From: Thermococcaceae archaeon
GTDB lineage: Archaea > Methanobacteriota_B > Thermococci > Thermococcales > Thermococcaceae
Length of the DNA stretch: 60,756 nucleotides
Assembly (NCBI GenBank): GCA_030156945.1
Contig: JASGLT010000011.1
Location: 1 to 60,756 of the forward strand
Reading direction: 5' to 3'
Positions 54,493 to 60,756 of this stretch are shown in pieces. Position 1 is the first letter of the stretch. Every line of letters begins with the position of its first letter. Under the pieces are notes generated by a model, which made no database searches, was not told where the DNA came from, and was given only the letters and a program-made list of their open reading frames with translations. The position numbers were made by a program, and so were the translations under genes.

Positions 54493-54915
54493 ATGAGCGA
54501 GATAGAAACCATAGGGTTCCACTACGTTGTTGAGGCTGCGGGTTGCGATCCTGAGGTTCTCGGTAACGCTGACAAGATAAGGCAGATATTCCTTGAAGCT
54601 GCTAAAGTCAGCAACATGGAGGTTAAGGCAAGCTACTTCTTCAAATTCTCCCCGACCGGAGTCAGCGGCGTTGTCATCGTTGCTGAAAGCCACATCTCAG
54701 TCCACACCTGGCCGGAGAAGGGCTATGCAGCACTCGACGTCTACACGTGCGGGAGCAAGGCCAACCCCGAGAAGGCCGTCGACTACATCCTCGAGCAGTT
54801 TAAGGCAAAGTACGCTCACGTCTCTGAAGTCAAGCGTGGAATCGAGGAAGACGACGGAACTTTCACCCACATGATACTCACCTGGGAAGAGGCACTGAGA
54901 AAAAATGGAGGATAA
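54493..54915 (+). CDS. speD: S-adenosylmethionine decarboxylase proenzyme
   Basis: Makes decarboxylated SAM, the aminopropyl donor for polyamines, which stabilise nucleic acids at high temperature. 140 residues, the short bacterial/archaeal type. Self-cleavage occurs between Glu65 and Ser66 in AESHISVHTWPEKGY, leaving a pyruvoyl group; His71 and Cys86 (VYTCG) are the other active-site residues. AGGTGAG precedes the ATG. An arginine decarboxylase role, as in a crenarchaeal paralog, is less likely but not excluded by sequence alone. Confidence 0.93.
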   Translation: MSEIETIGFHYVVEAAGCDPEVLGNADKIRQIFLEAAKVSNMEVKASYFFKFSPTGVSGVVIVAESHISVHTWPEKGYAALDVYTCGSKANPEKAVDYILEQFKAKYAHVSEVKRGIEEDDGTFTHMILTWEEALRKNGG

Positions 54916-54919
54916 GAAG

Positions 54920-55573
54920 TCAAAGCAGCTTTTCTATTTCCTTTACCCTTTCCAGTGCGTCGTTTAGCACCTCTTTTATGTTCTCAAGCTTTGCCTTGAG
55001 CCCGTGGTTCTCCTCTTCAAGGGCCCTGATCTTTCCTTCAAGTTCTTCCTTCTCTTTCCTCAGCTCCTCTGCCAGCCCCTCCAACTCCTCGACCTTCTTC
55101 TCAAGCTCTTCCTTTTCCGTTATTGCGTCCTTGAGGGCCTTTTCCAGCTCCCTCACTCTTGCCTCGAGCTCCTCCTTCTCCTTCTTGAGCTTCTCGTACT
55201 CCTCCATCGCAACGAGCTGGCCACCCTTAGCCAAGACCTCAACGTTCTTCACGAGCTCGTCGAGCTTGCCCTGCTTGATGAGTTCGTAGGTCTCCCTGAC
55301 GAGCTGACCTGCTTTCGTCTCGCCCTTGAGGTGCTTCCTTATGGTCTGCTCCGTCCTGCCGAGCTCCTCTGCAATTTCCGTAACGGTCATCCCCGCCTTC
55401 TCCCTGGCTATAGCCCCAGCTGCCACTGCCAGGCTGTCGACCCAGGTAAGCCTCTCCGCCGGGTCCTTGATGAGCTCTATGACCTCCGGCCTGAAGAGCG
55501 TCGCGAACAGGAGTACGCTCTCGAGCCTGTGTATTTCCTCCCTTCCAATCGGGTTCAGCGGAACCTCCACCAT
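54920..55573 (-). CDS. HTH and coiled-coil regulator
   Basis: Probable DNA-binding regulator of 217 residues. Residues about 60-95 contain a helix-turn-helix (AGMTVTEIAEELGRTEQTIR, then KHLKGETKAGQLV). The last about 90 residues are an unbroken, highly charged coiled coil (EEYEKLKKEKEELEARVREL onward), suited to dimer or partner binding. I recognise this as a conserved Thermococcales type without known targets. The ATG is behind GGAGGTGA. It follows the KaiC-family ATPase gene by 23 bases in one transcript, so the two may work together. Confidence 0.78.
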   Translation of the reverse strand: MVEVPLNPIGREEIHRLESVLLFATLFRPEVIELIKDPAERLTWVDSLAVAAGAIAREKAGMTVTEIAEELGRTEQTIRKHLKGETKAGQLVRETYELIKQGKLDELVKNVEVLAKGGQLVAMEEYEKLKKEKEELEARVRELEKALKDAITEKEELEKKVEELEGLAEELRKEKEELEGKIRALEEENHGLKAKLENIKEVLNDALERVKEIEKLL

Positions 55574-55596
55574 CTCCATCACCTCCCTCCAGTTTT

Positions 55597-56343
55597 TCAC
55601 TCAAGCTCGATGACGGCCTTCCTCTTGAGGACTTTATCGGGATAGACGATTATCCCCTTGTCGGTGATGTCAAACGGGTGCCTCCTCATGCTGTGGCTCG
55701 TTCCGCGCATCTTCCAGACGATAAGGCTTCTTTTCAGCTCGCCATCGATCTCGTCGAGGTCGAGGCGGATTATGCCGTCGACGCCGTGCTCAACACCTGG
55801 GCCTCCAAATCCTCTCTCGCCGACACTTATCTGGCTGACGAAGATGCTCGTGACCCCAAGTCCGGCCAGAACGCGCTTGAGCTGCATCACGATGCTCCTT
55901 GCCATAGCAGGCTTGTTGATGTAGAGCGTTGTAACTGAGTCAACTACAAGCCTCTTTGCTCCGATGTCCTTGACGGCCGTCCTTAGAACGTCTATGAACT
56001 CCCTGAGGTCCGTTAGGTCGTGGACGATGTACTTCTCATACTCCTTGCTCTTACCAATTCCGGCGGTGAAGGCATCTACCATCGCAAACAATCCCTCTTC
56101 CTCGTACTTTCCGACGTCCCAGCCGAACTGGGCCATGTTTTGTCTCACCTGAACCGGGTGCTCTTCCAGAGCTACGTAGATTCCCGGCTCGCCCATCTGG
56201 AGGCCGTTCCAGAGGAACTGCTGTGAGAAGATTGACTTTCCAGTTCCGGGGCCGCCGCTGAGAAGGACGACGTTCCTCTCTGGAATACCGCCGTGGAGTA
56301 TCTCGTCCATGCCCGGGATGCCGGTCTTTACCCTCCTGATCAT
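55597..56343 (-). CDS. KaiC-family ATPase, PH0284-like
   Basis: Single-domain RecA/KaiC ATPase of 248 residues. [17 protein letters not shown] leads into Walker A GGPGTGKS (30-37). [20 protein letters not shown] is the KaiC helix, [12 protein letters not shown] Walker B, and the end has [19 protein letters not shown]. The catalytic glutamates of KaiC (EE in ALEEHP) are kept, so ATP hydrolysis or phosphorylation is possible. Paired with the HTH/coiled-coil gene. The start is ATG 56343 or the ATG two codons earlier; GGGGGTGAT precedes both. Confidence 0.87.
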   Translation of the reverse strand: MIRRVKTGIPGMDEILHGGIPERNVVLLSGGPGTGKSIFSQQFLWNGLQMGEPGIYVALEEHPVQVRQNMAQFGWDVGKYEEEGLFAMVDAFTAGIGKSKEYEKYIVHDLTDLREFIDVLRTAVKDIGAKRLVVDSVTTLYINKPAMARSIVMQLKRVLAGLGVTSIFVSQISVGERGFGGPGVEHGVDGIIRLDLDEIDGELKRSLIVWKMRGTSHSMRRHPFDITDKGIIVYPDKVLKRKAVIELE

Positions 56344-56363
56344 CGTCATCACCCCCTATTTAG

Positions 56364-56387
56364 TTACTTTTTGTTACCATTTTTTAC
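56364..56387. promoter_or_regulatory. Three TTAC half-sites at exact 10-bp spacing
   Basis: TTAC begins at 56364, 56374 and 56384, separated by T-rich spacers, in the divergent gap between the KaiC-family and methyltransferase genes. One helical turn between copies places them on the same face of DNA. On the minus strand they overlap the likely TATA box (GTAAAAAATGG). Confidence 0.4.
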
Positions 56388-56435
56388 TGGGGCAAAAGGA
56401 TTTAAAAACGTTGCGATAATTCCTCAGGGGATACT

Positions 56436-57281
56436 ATGAGCGGCGATGGGTACTTCTATCCGGATGTTGGAGACAAAATGACCGGGGAGACCGTGGAGAG
56501 GTTCGGAAGAACCAGATGGGCCCTTGAGGAGGCCTACGTTCTGAACGAATTTCGGAAAATCATCGGCTCATCGGATCTGACGGTTGATGCAGGCACTGGA
56601 ATGGGAAGATTGATACCTTACCTGAGGAGTTTCTCCAGGAAAGTCATCGCCATTGACCGCGATCCCATGAGGCTGAGCGTTGCTATGAAAAACTTCGATT
56701 TTGAGGACGTCTTCTTTGCCCAGGGGAGGATAGGGGATCTTAGCTTCATTCCTCCCAGGATAGCTGGCGTTGTGAACTGCAGCCACGTCTTCCAGCACAT
56801 ACCCCACTACGAAGTTCTCCACGGGCTGGCCGAGTTCCAGAGGGTTCTGAAAGTTGGCGGATTCCTAATACTGCTGACCACGCACAGCCCAGAGGGGGAC
56901 AAATACTACCTGGTCGAGCAAGAGGGATCCGTGGAGGTTTCAAAGGAGGAGTTTGAAAAAGCCGCCGAAAATCCCGTTGAGGGTGTTCTGCCCGTCAGAA
57001 AGTTCTCTGTTGAGGGCATCGTGAAACTCCTTAAGGACTTTGGATTCGAGCTCGTGAAAAAGTACTACTATCACATAATGCCCGGCCAGTATCCGGGGGA
57101 ATTCCTCGAAGTCCTGGAGAAACTGCCCGGAAATTCCGTTACCCCACATGAATTCCACAAACTCGTCGAAGAGCCCATCGTGAAAGAGTTCACAGAGCAC
57201 TTCGAGAGGATCAACGGGGACGAAGAATCCGCGAGGAAAAACTCGATAGATATAGCCTTCCTCTTCAGGAGGAGGGAGTGA
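56436..57281 (+). CDS. Class I SAM-dependent methyltransferase
   Basis: Protein of 281 residues. Motif I VDAGTGMGRLIPYL (about 50-63), motif II VIAIDRDPMRL and motif IV GVVNCSHVFQHIPHYEVLHG indicate a small-molecule or lipid-type methyltransferase (Methyltransf_11/25 class) rather than a nucleic-acid one. The C-terminal about 110 residues are an added domain of unknown role. GGATTTAAAAACG (56398-56410) is the TATA box. The stop overlaps the start of the next gene (TGATGG), so the two form a pair. Confidence 0.85.
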   Translation: MSGDGYFYPDVGDKMTGETVERFGRTRWALEEAYVLNEFRKIIGSSDLTVDAGTGMGRLIPYLRSFSRKVIAIDRDPMRLSVAMKNFDFEDVFFAQGRIGDLSFIPPRIAGVVNCSHVFQHIPHYEVLHGLAEFQRVLKVGGFLILLTTHSPEGDKYYLVEQEGSVEVSKEEFEKAAENPVEGVLPVRKFSVEGIVKLLKDFGFELVKKYYYHIMPGQYPGEFLEVLEKLPGNSVTPHEFHKLVEEPIVKEFTEHFERINGDEESARKNSIDIAFLFRRRE

Positions 57282-58858
57282 TGGAGGAACCAAAGAGCCT
57301 GTCGGAACTCGTTGATGATGCACATATGGCCCTTTTCATCCCACTGGAGCTCAGGGCTCCCGATAAAAGCCTTGATAGGCTGGAAAATGTCCTTAAAGAA
57401 GCCTCAACGCATGGACACCCCTGCCCCCGGGACGTACTGGAGTTCACTTTCACCGAGGTCTACTCCAAGAGAACCAGCAGGATCAAAATACCCCTGGAAA
57501 AAGACATCACAATCAGCTACATTCACGAAGGAGAGCAAAGAAGCGTTAAAATGAAAATAACCCCCCTTTTAACCGTATTTTACGATACAGAAAGCGGAAA
57601 TAAGGACAAGATAATCCCGATTACCTATAAGAACACCATCCTTTTCCCCGCCGTCCTTTCGCTGTTGATATCGGAGATTAAAGCCGAACCAGCGGACATT
57701 TTAATAGATGATCTGCTGATTATCCCGCACCACGTCCTCTGGCCGAAGAAAGAGTGCCGTTTTTCAACCGAAGGGAAAGAATTAACCTTGGAGGAGTACC
57801 TTGAATCGCTGAAAACCTCCCTGCAGTCCCATCTTAAAGTCCCCAATCTCAGCATCAAATTCATCGAAGAGGGCAGGATGTTCGTCGTTAACCTGCGCTT
57901 AAAGGAAAAAGCCCTCGGAAGTTCCGAAAGCCTTAGAGACGTCATTCTGGAGAGTTTTCCAAACGAAGTCTATGGACTCTCTGTGACGGATGAAGGCTAT
58001 CACACGGTTCCAAAAGAATACGCCCGGAGGAGAATGGAGGAATGGTCATGGACAACGCGCAACTACATGTTAAACGTTCTATCTCCAGTTTCAATAATCC
58101 AGATAAAGCTAAACGTGGACAGGGAGGGACTGGAGATAAACAGGATGAACAGGTGCCGCACCTGGGAAGGGTACATGAAATCCCAGTCAAGGGGCTCAAT
58201 ATGCGAGCACGGGCTCTACTTTAAAGGCGAGTACATAGCCCTGACCTTTTCGACCTTCCACGCCCTTGAAGACATTTTGAAAGAGACCGTCGGCCGCGCA
58301 ATACCCTCCGCAGAGCTTAGGGAGGGAAAGAGTGCCTCCCAGGAAGACACGGTTATAGACACCGTAAAGGAGCTGAGAGAATTCCTGGAGGAGCTCTACT
58401 CCCTGAAGGCAACCTTCAACAAGTTCCTCGACCTGCTACAGCCCTCGAAGGTCTCCAGGATACCAGAGGTGACGGTTGCGCTTGACAAAATGTACGAGCT
58501 CAGAGGATTAGGTTCCTTCAGCGATTCGGCGAGGGAGAAGATAGGCGACATCTCGGAGATCATACAGGCGGGGAGCGAAATAATAGAGCAGAATATAGAG
58601 AACCAGAGGCTACACAACCTCGAGTTCGGGCTCGGATTAGCGGACACCTTCCCCATCGGCTACCTACTCGAAAGGGTTGGAGTGCTGGACTTCATAAATT
58701 CACATTTCGGAACTGGTCTCAAAATGGAAGACTCCATAGTACTCATGGTTCTGGCGATAATAGCCTGGAGCGCGTGGAGGGGGCGCACACTAAAGGAGAT
58801 GGAGAGGTTCGAGATAAAGAACTTCGTAGAGATGTGCAGGACCAGGGTGTTCAGCTGA
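57281..58858 (+). CDS. Unknown 525-residue protein with C-terminal membrane segment
   Basis: I do not recognise this protein. It has no signal peptide. Residues 1-300 mix beta strands and charged loops and include [20 protein letters not shown] and a small cluster [20 protein letters not shown]. Residues about 345-450 are helical and likely coiled ([20 protein letters not shown]). Near residue 490 is one hydrophobic stretch, [14 protein letters not shown], followed by a basic turn, so the protein may be held at the membrane by its tail. It is co-translated with the methyltransferase. GGAGGGAG precedes the ATG, one base inside the methyltransferase stop. The 3' end overlaps the Nip7-like gene by eight bases. 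Confidence 0.72.
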   Translation: MEEPKSLSELVDDAHMALFIPLELRAPDKSLDRLENVLKEASTHGHPCPRDVLEFTFTEVYSKRTSRIKIPLEKDITISYIHEGEQRSVKMKITPLLTVFYDTESGNKDKIIPITYKNTILFPAVLSLLISEIKAEPADILIDDLLIIPHHVLWPKKECRFSTEGKELTLEEYLESLKTSLQSHLKVPNLSIKFIEEGRMFVVNLRLKEKALGSSESLRDVILESFPNEVYGLSVTDEGYHTVPKEYARRRMEEWSWTTRNYMLNVLSPVSIIQIKLNVDREGLEINRMNRCRTWEGYMKSQSRGSICEHGLYFKGEYIALTFSTFHALEDILKETVGRAIPSAELREGKSASQEDTVIDTVKELREFLEELYSLKATFNKFLDLLQPSKVSRIPEVTVALDKMYELRGLGSFSDSAREKIGDISEIIQAGSEIIEQNIENQRLHNLEFGLGLADTFPIGYLLERVGVLDFINSHFGTGLKMEDSIVLMVLAIIAWSAWRGRTLKEMERFEIKNFVEMCRTRVFS

Positions 58859-59363
58859 GCTTCCTCCTGATGAACTCCCCAACGTCGGTCACGTTAAGTA
58901 TAAATTTTTTCCTGCTCTCCGGGTTTATTCTGCCTATTCCAAGGATTATACCATTTTCATCGTAGATCACCAGCTTCTTAGTGCCCTGCCAATCGTACCT
59001 TTTCACGCCGCTCCTCGGTACGTCCTTTCCGGTCGTGAAGAGGAACCCGGCCTTTGAACTCAGCACCGCGTAGTTCTTCTGCACATCAACAAAGTAGAAG
59101 AACTCTATGTTCGGATAGAACTTCTCGACAAGGTTCTTATCAACCTTTATCGTGCCGACGAAGGTTCCATAGGAGTAGGGCCTCATTTTGAGCCCTTCTA
59201 TCTCAGCCCAGACCCTCTCGTTGACGGCATAGACATCCCGGAATTTTCCTTCAACGACCGCGAAGAAGTGGTGCTTTAGCTCACCGTACTTATCTGCCTC
59301 GCGGAGTATTAAATCGTACTCCCATGATGAGGCACGCCTGTACCTGAGTTCTTCCCCTCCCAT
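58851..59363 (-). CDS. Nip7-like PUA-domain protein
   Basis: RNA-binding protein of 170 residues related to eukaryotic Nip7, a 60S ribosome assembly factor. Two alpha/beta domains: a pre-PUA part ([36 protein letters not shown]) and a C-terminal PUA domain from about 95 ([32 protein letters not shown]). Archaeal members bind RNA in a uridine-preferring way; the target here is unknown. TATA CTTTTAAGC lies about 25 bases before the ATG, giving a leaderless message. Confidence 0.85.
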   Translation of the reverse strand: MGGEELRYRRASSWEYDLILREADKYGELKHHFFAVVEGKFRDVYAVNERVWAEIEGLKMRPYSYGTFVGTIKVDKNLVEKFYPNIEFFYFVDVQKNYAVLSSKAGFLFTTGKDVPRSGVKRYDWQGTKKLVIYDENGIILGIGRINPESRKKFILNVTDVGEFIRRKLS

Positions 59364-59665
59364 CGATAAAAATTCGCAGGGGGGCTTAAAAGGTTAGCTC
59401 GAATCCTTGGTTAGATTTGGAAGCGCCGCCAAAACTCTCCCATTTCACGTGACTTTTCGTTCATACGAACCCGGATAGAGTATTCCCAGGCCATCCCGCC
59501 AGAAATAAAGGTGCTGAGGGGGCCAATATGAAAATTTTGGTGAAAGAAAAGTCACAGCCCAACATAATCGGGCTAAGGGAAGCAAGTCGAGGAAGGCAAG
59601 GTGACCAGCCCCCGAACAATGAGGCAGGGAGAAGCAGGGTAGCCTTTCTGGCCTTAAACGTTGCC
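59364..59665. other. Unexplained 302-bp gap with inverted repeat
   Basis: No gene assigned. GTGACTTTTC (59449-59458) and GAAAAGTCAC (59546-59555) form a ten-base inverted repeat with an 87-base spacer. On the plus strand a frame stays open from 59453 past 59665 (FPGHPARNKGAEGAN, then QGDQPPNNEAG), but it has no ribosome binding site or promoter and runs antisense into the next gene. It may be the wreck of a mobile element. Confidence 0.35.
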
Positions 59666-60166
59666 TTATATGAGTTCAGCAAATCTGTCCATATCGGTCT
59701 CTTCCAGCTCCTTCTCGAACTCAAGGCCAAGCTCCGCTATCTCCTCTGGATTTATCCTCGTTTCCGGCTCCTCAGCATTTACTCCCGGGCAGCTCTCGTC
59801 GTAGTACAGCCAGAGCTTTTCTCCCCTGTATTCAAACGGTTCCTCCCCCTCAACGCCGAGTGGCTTCCTCGACACCATGAAGGGGTAAATCTTGCAGATA
59901 AGGGGTCTGGCCTCGTGTATCGTGCATTTTCCGGTTTCGGGATCGTGGAAGACACAGCCCAAATCCCATTCCCGCACGCTGAGCACGAAGCGGATTTTTT
60001 CGCCTTCAATGGAGAAAGTCACGAAGTCCTGAGGGTCTTTTCCAGTTTTAGCTATCCTCTCGATGTCCTTCAGCGTCAGGTAAACGTGCCTCCCCCTGCA
60101 GCAGTCGAGGCAGTAGAGACAGCGGGAGCCAACTGGCCCGGTGAACGGCTTGGGTTTGAATCGCAT
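59666..60166 (-). CDS. YkgJ-family cysteine-cluster protein
   Basis: Metal-binding protein of 166 residues, family UPF0153/CxxCxxCC. Cysteines 16, 19, 22 and 23 (SRCLYCLDCCRG) and 71, 81 and 91 (LGCVFHD, GKCTIHE, RPLICKIYPF) form the family pattern, probably holding zinc or an iron-sulfur cluster. Function unknown. The TATA-like CTTTTTAAGG lies about 25 bases before ATG 60166, indicating a leaderless message; the longer frame reads into the promoter. Confidence 0.85.
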   Translation of the reverse strand: MRFKPKPFTGPVGSRCLYCLDCCRGRHVYLTLKDIERIAKTGKDPQDFVTFSIEGEKIRFVLSVREWDLGCVFHDPETGKCTIHEARPLICKIYPFMVSRKPLGVEGEEPFEYRGEKLWLYYDESCPGVNAEEPETRINPEEIAELGLEFEKELEETDMDRFAELI

Positions 60167-60327
60167 GGAGGTTCTCAAGATAGTCACCTTAAAAAGGCAT
60201 CGAGAAGCCCAAGGCACCTCAAGGAAAAATGACGTGTTTTCCAAGATTTTGGATTAGAACGTGGCAGAAGATTACTAAAATCAGCCTCTATTGTATTTTT
60301 AGTACACCGTTGCTCTCTGATAAGACA

Positions 60328-60339
60328 AAACATTTATAA
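60328..60339 (+). promoter_or_regulatory. TATA box of the interrupted ABC ATPase gene
   Basis: AAACATTTATAA is followed after about 25 bases by CGAACAGGTGAGGGG, with the ribosome binding site AGGTGAGGGG and ATG 60373. The promoter therefore looks intact although the gene is broken. Confidence 0.55.
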
Positions 60340-60372
60340 CTACAAGTCGTTACTCACGAACAGGTGAGGGGT

Positions 60373-60744
60373 ATGAACATGATAGAAACCCGGGAGCTGA
60401 CAAAGGTTTATGGAGACACGCCCGTAGTGGATGGGCTGAACCTTACGGTAAAGAAGGGAACGGTATTCGGCTTCCTCGGGCCAAACGGAGCGGGGAAGAC
60501 AACCACAATACTCATGCTCCTCGGCATGATACAGCCAACCAAGGGGGAGGCCTACGTCAACGGCATAAACGTCCAGGAGAAGCCCGTTGAAGTGAAGAGA
60601 ATAAGCGGCTTTATGCCAGGAGAAAGCAACCTCTACCCCAACATGAGCGCCCTCGACGATACTGTCAGGATAACTGGGGTATCACCTCCTGAAGCCATTC
60701 AGTCACATCACCAGGCGGTCCACCAAACCGAGAATGAATTCTAA
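60373..60744 (+). pseudogene. ABC transporter ATPase, interrupted after about 95 codons
   Basis: N-terminal part of an exporter-type ABC ATPase (CcmA/drug-exporter class). VDGLNLTVKKGTVFGFLGPN contains the start of Walker A (GPNGAGKTTT). GFMPGESNLYPNMSALD is the Q-loop region. From about nt 60658 the frame reads DTVRITGVSPPEAIQSHH, unlike any ABC protein, and stops at 60744; signature motif, Walker B and H-loop are absent. The break coincides with the edge of a reverse-strand transposase-like frame, so an insertion is the likely cause. Confidence 0.82.
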
Positions 60745-60756
60745 CAAAATTATACC
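60658..60756 (-). mobile_element. End of an insertion sequence with transposase C-terminus (runs off window)
   Basis: On the minus strand a frame open from the window edge ends at 60665 with the residues YNFVRIHSRFGG, PPGDVTEWL and QEVIPQLS. The YNxVRxH...GG..P pattern is typical of the C-terminus of DDE transposases of rve type (IS6, IS481 and similar). Its stop lies only a few bases from the point where the ABC gene loses homology, leaving room for a terminal repeat starting near GATACTGTCA. Family and full extent cannot be judged from 99 bases. Confidence 0.6.

Noticed and set aside
59528-59665. C-terminal relic of an IS605-type TnpB in the 59.4-59.7 kb gap
   Set aside because: The tail QPPNNEAG is only vaguely like TnpB ends, and no zinc ribbon or RuvC motif is present, so I kept only an unexplained-gap entry.
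59461-59730. 89-residue minus-strand frame beside the YkgJ gene
   Set aside because: It runs through the 3' end of the YkgJ gene in another frame, has no promoter or ribosome binding site, and its composition is not protein-like.

Overview
This window is a gene-dense stretch of a hyperthermophilic euryarchaeon of the order Thermococcales, most likely a Thermococcus close to T. kodakarensis. The evidence is a double-GH18 chitinase, a secreted serpin of the Tk-serpin type, a CGP-CTERM tail on an ABC binding protein, a TrmBL1-type regulator, a two-subunit primase, an A-type ATP synthase operon, GGTGA-like ribosome binding sites and TTTAAA/TTTATA TATA boxes. From memory, the chitinase-to-pyrK part resembles T. 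kodakarensis around TK1765-TK1806, and the ATP synthase/sec/speD part resembles TK1592-TK1606. If so, the two blocks are joined here by a rearrangement.

Layout. 0-8 kb: 3' part of the chitinase, a radical SAM protein, RNase P protein Pop5, the TrmBL1-like sugar regulator, a UPF0146 protein, a phosphopentomutase-like mutase and a metallo-beta-lactamase-fold hydrolase. 8-12.5 kb: an OPT peptide transporter destroyed by an internal deletion, a lone PqqD-like protein, an M20 peptidase and a lipoprotein serpin. 12.5-19.4 kb: two methyltransferases, an archaeal AAA ATPase behind three operator-like sites at exact 33-bp spacing, a candidate C/D-box sRNA, a membrane pair (COG1784 permease plus a five-module OB-like surface protein) and a KaiC-family ATPase. 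19.5-25.3 kb: priL-priS-EamA, RNase P RNA on the opposite strand, a surface protein and two small genes. 25.5-29 kb: glutamine synthetase, EamA exporter, NadE and a small membrane protein.

29-36.1 kb: a complete Opp/Dpp-type ABC importer (oppA, then oppBCDF). 36.5-42.2 kb: pyrC-pyrK, a radical SAM protein, two neighbouring genes each broken by a one-base change in a G run, and an AlaX editing protein. 42.2-51 kb: the A-type ATP synthase operon in the order H-I-K-E-C-F-A-B-D, with a Na+-type ligand set in subunit K. 51-54.2 kb: TrkA, SecD and SecF. 54.5-60.2 kb: SpeD, an HTH/coiled-coil regulator with a KaiC-family partner, a methyltransferase with an unknown C-terminally anchored protein, a Nip7-like PUA protein and a YkgJ cysteine-cluster protein. 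The window ends in an ABC ATPase gene interrupted by what looks like an insertion sequence running off the edge.

The genes are mostly core metabolism and information processing. The features most worth a second look are the 33-bp operator array, the duplicated promoter in front of the dead peptide transporter, half-sites shared by the two peptide-transporter promoters, the paired G-run frameshifts, the C/D-box RNA, the extracellular OB-repeat protein and the IS insertion at the edge. I did not see a convincing new multi-gene defence or mobile system. No CRISPR array, tRNA or rRNA gene was seen.
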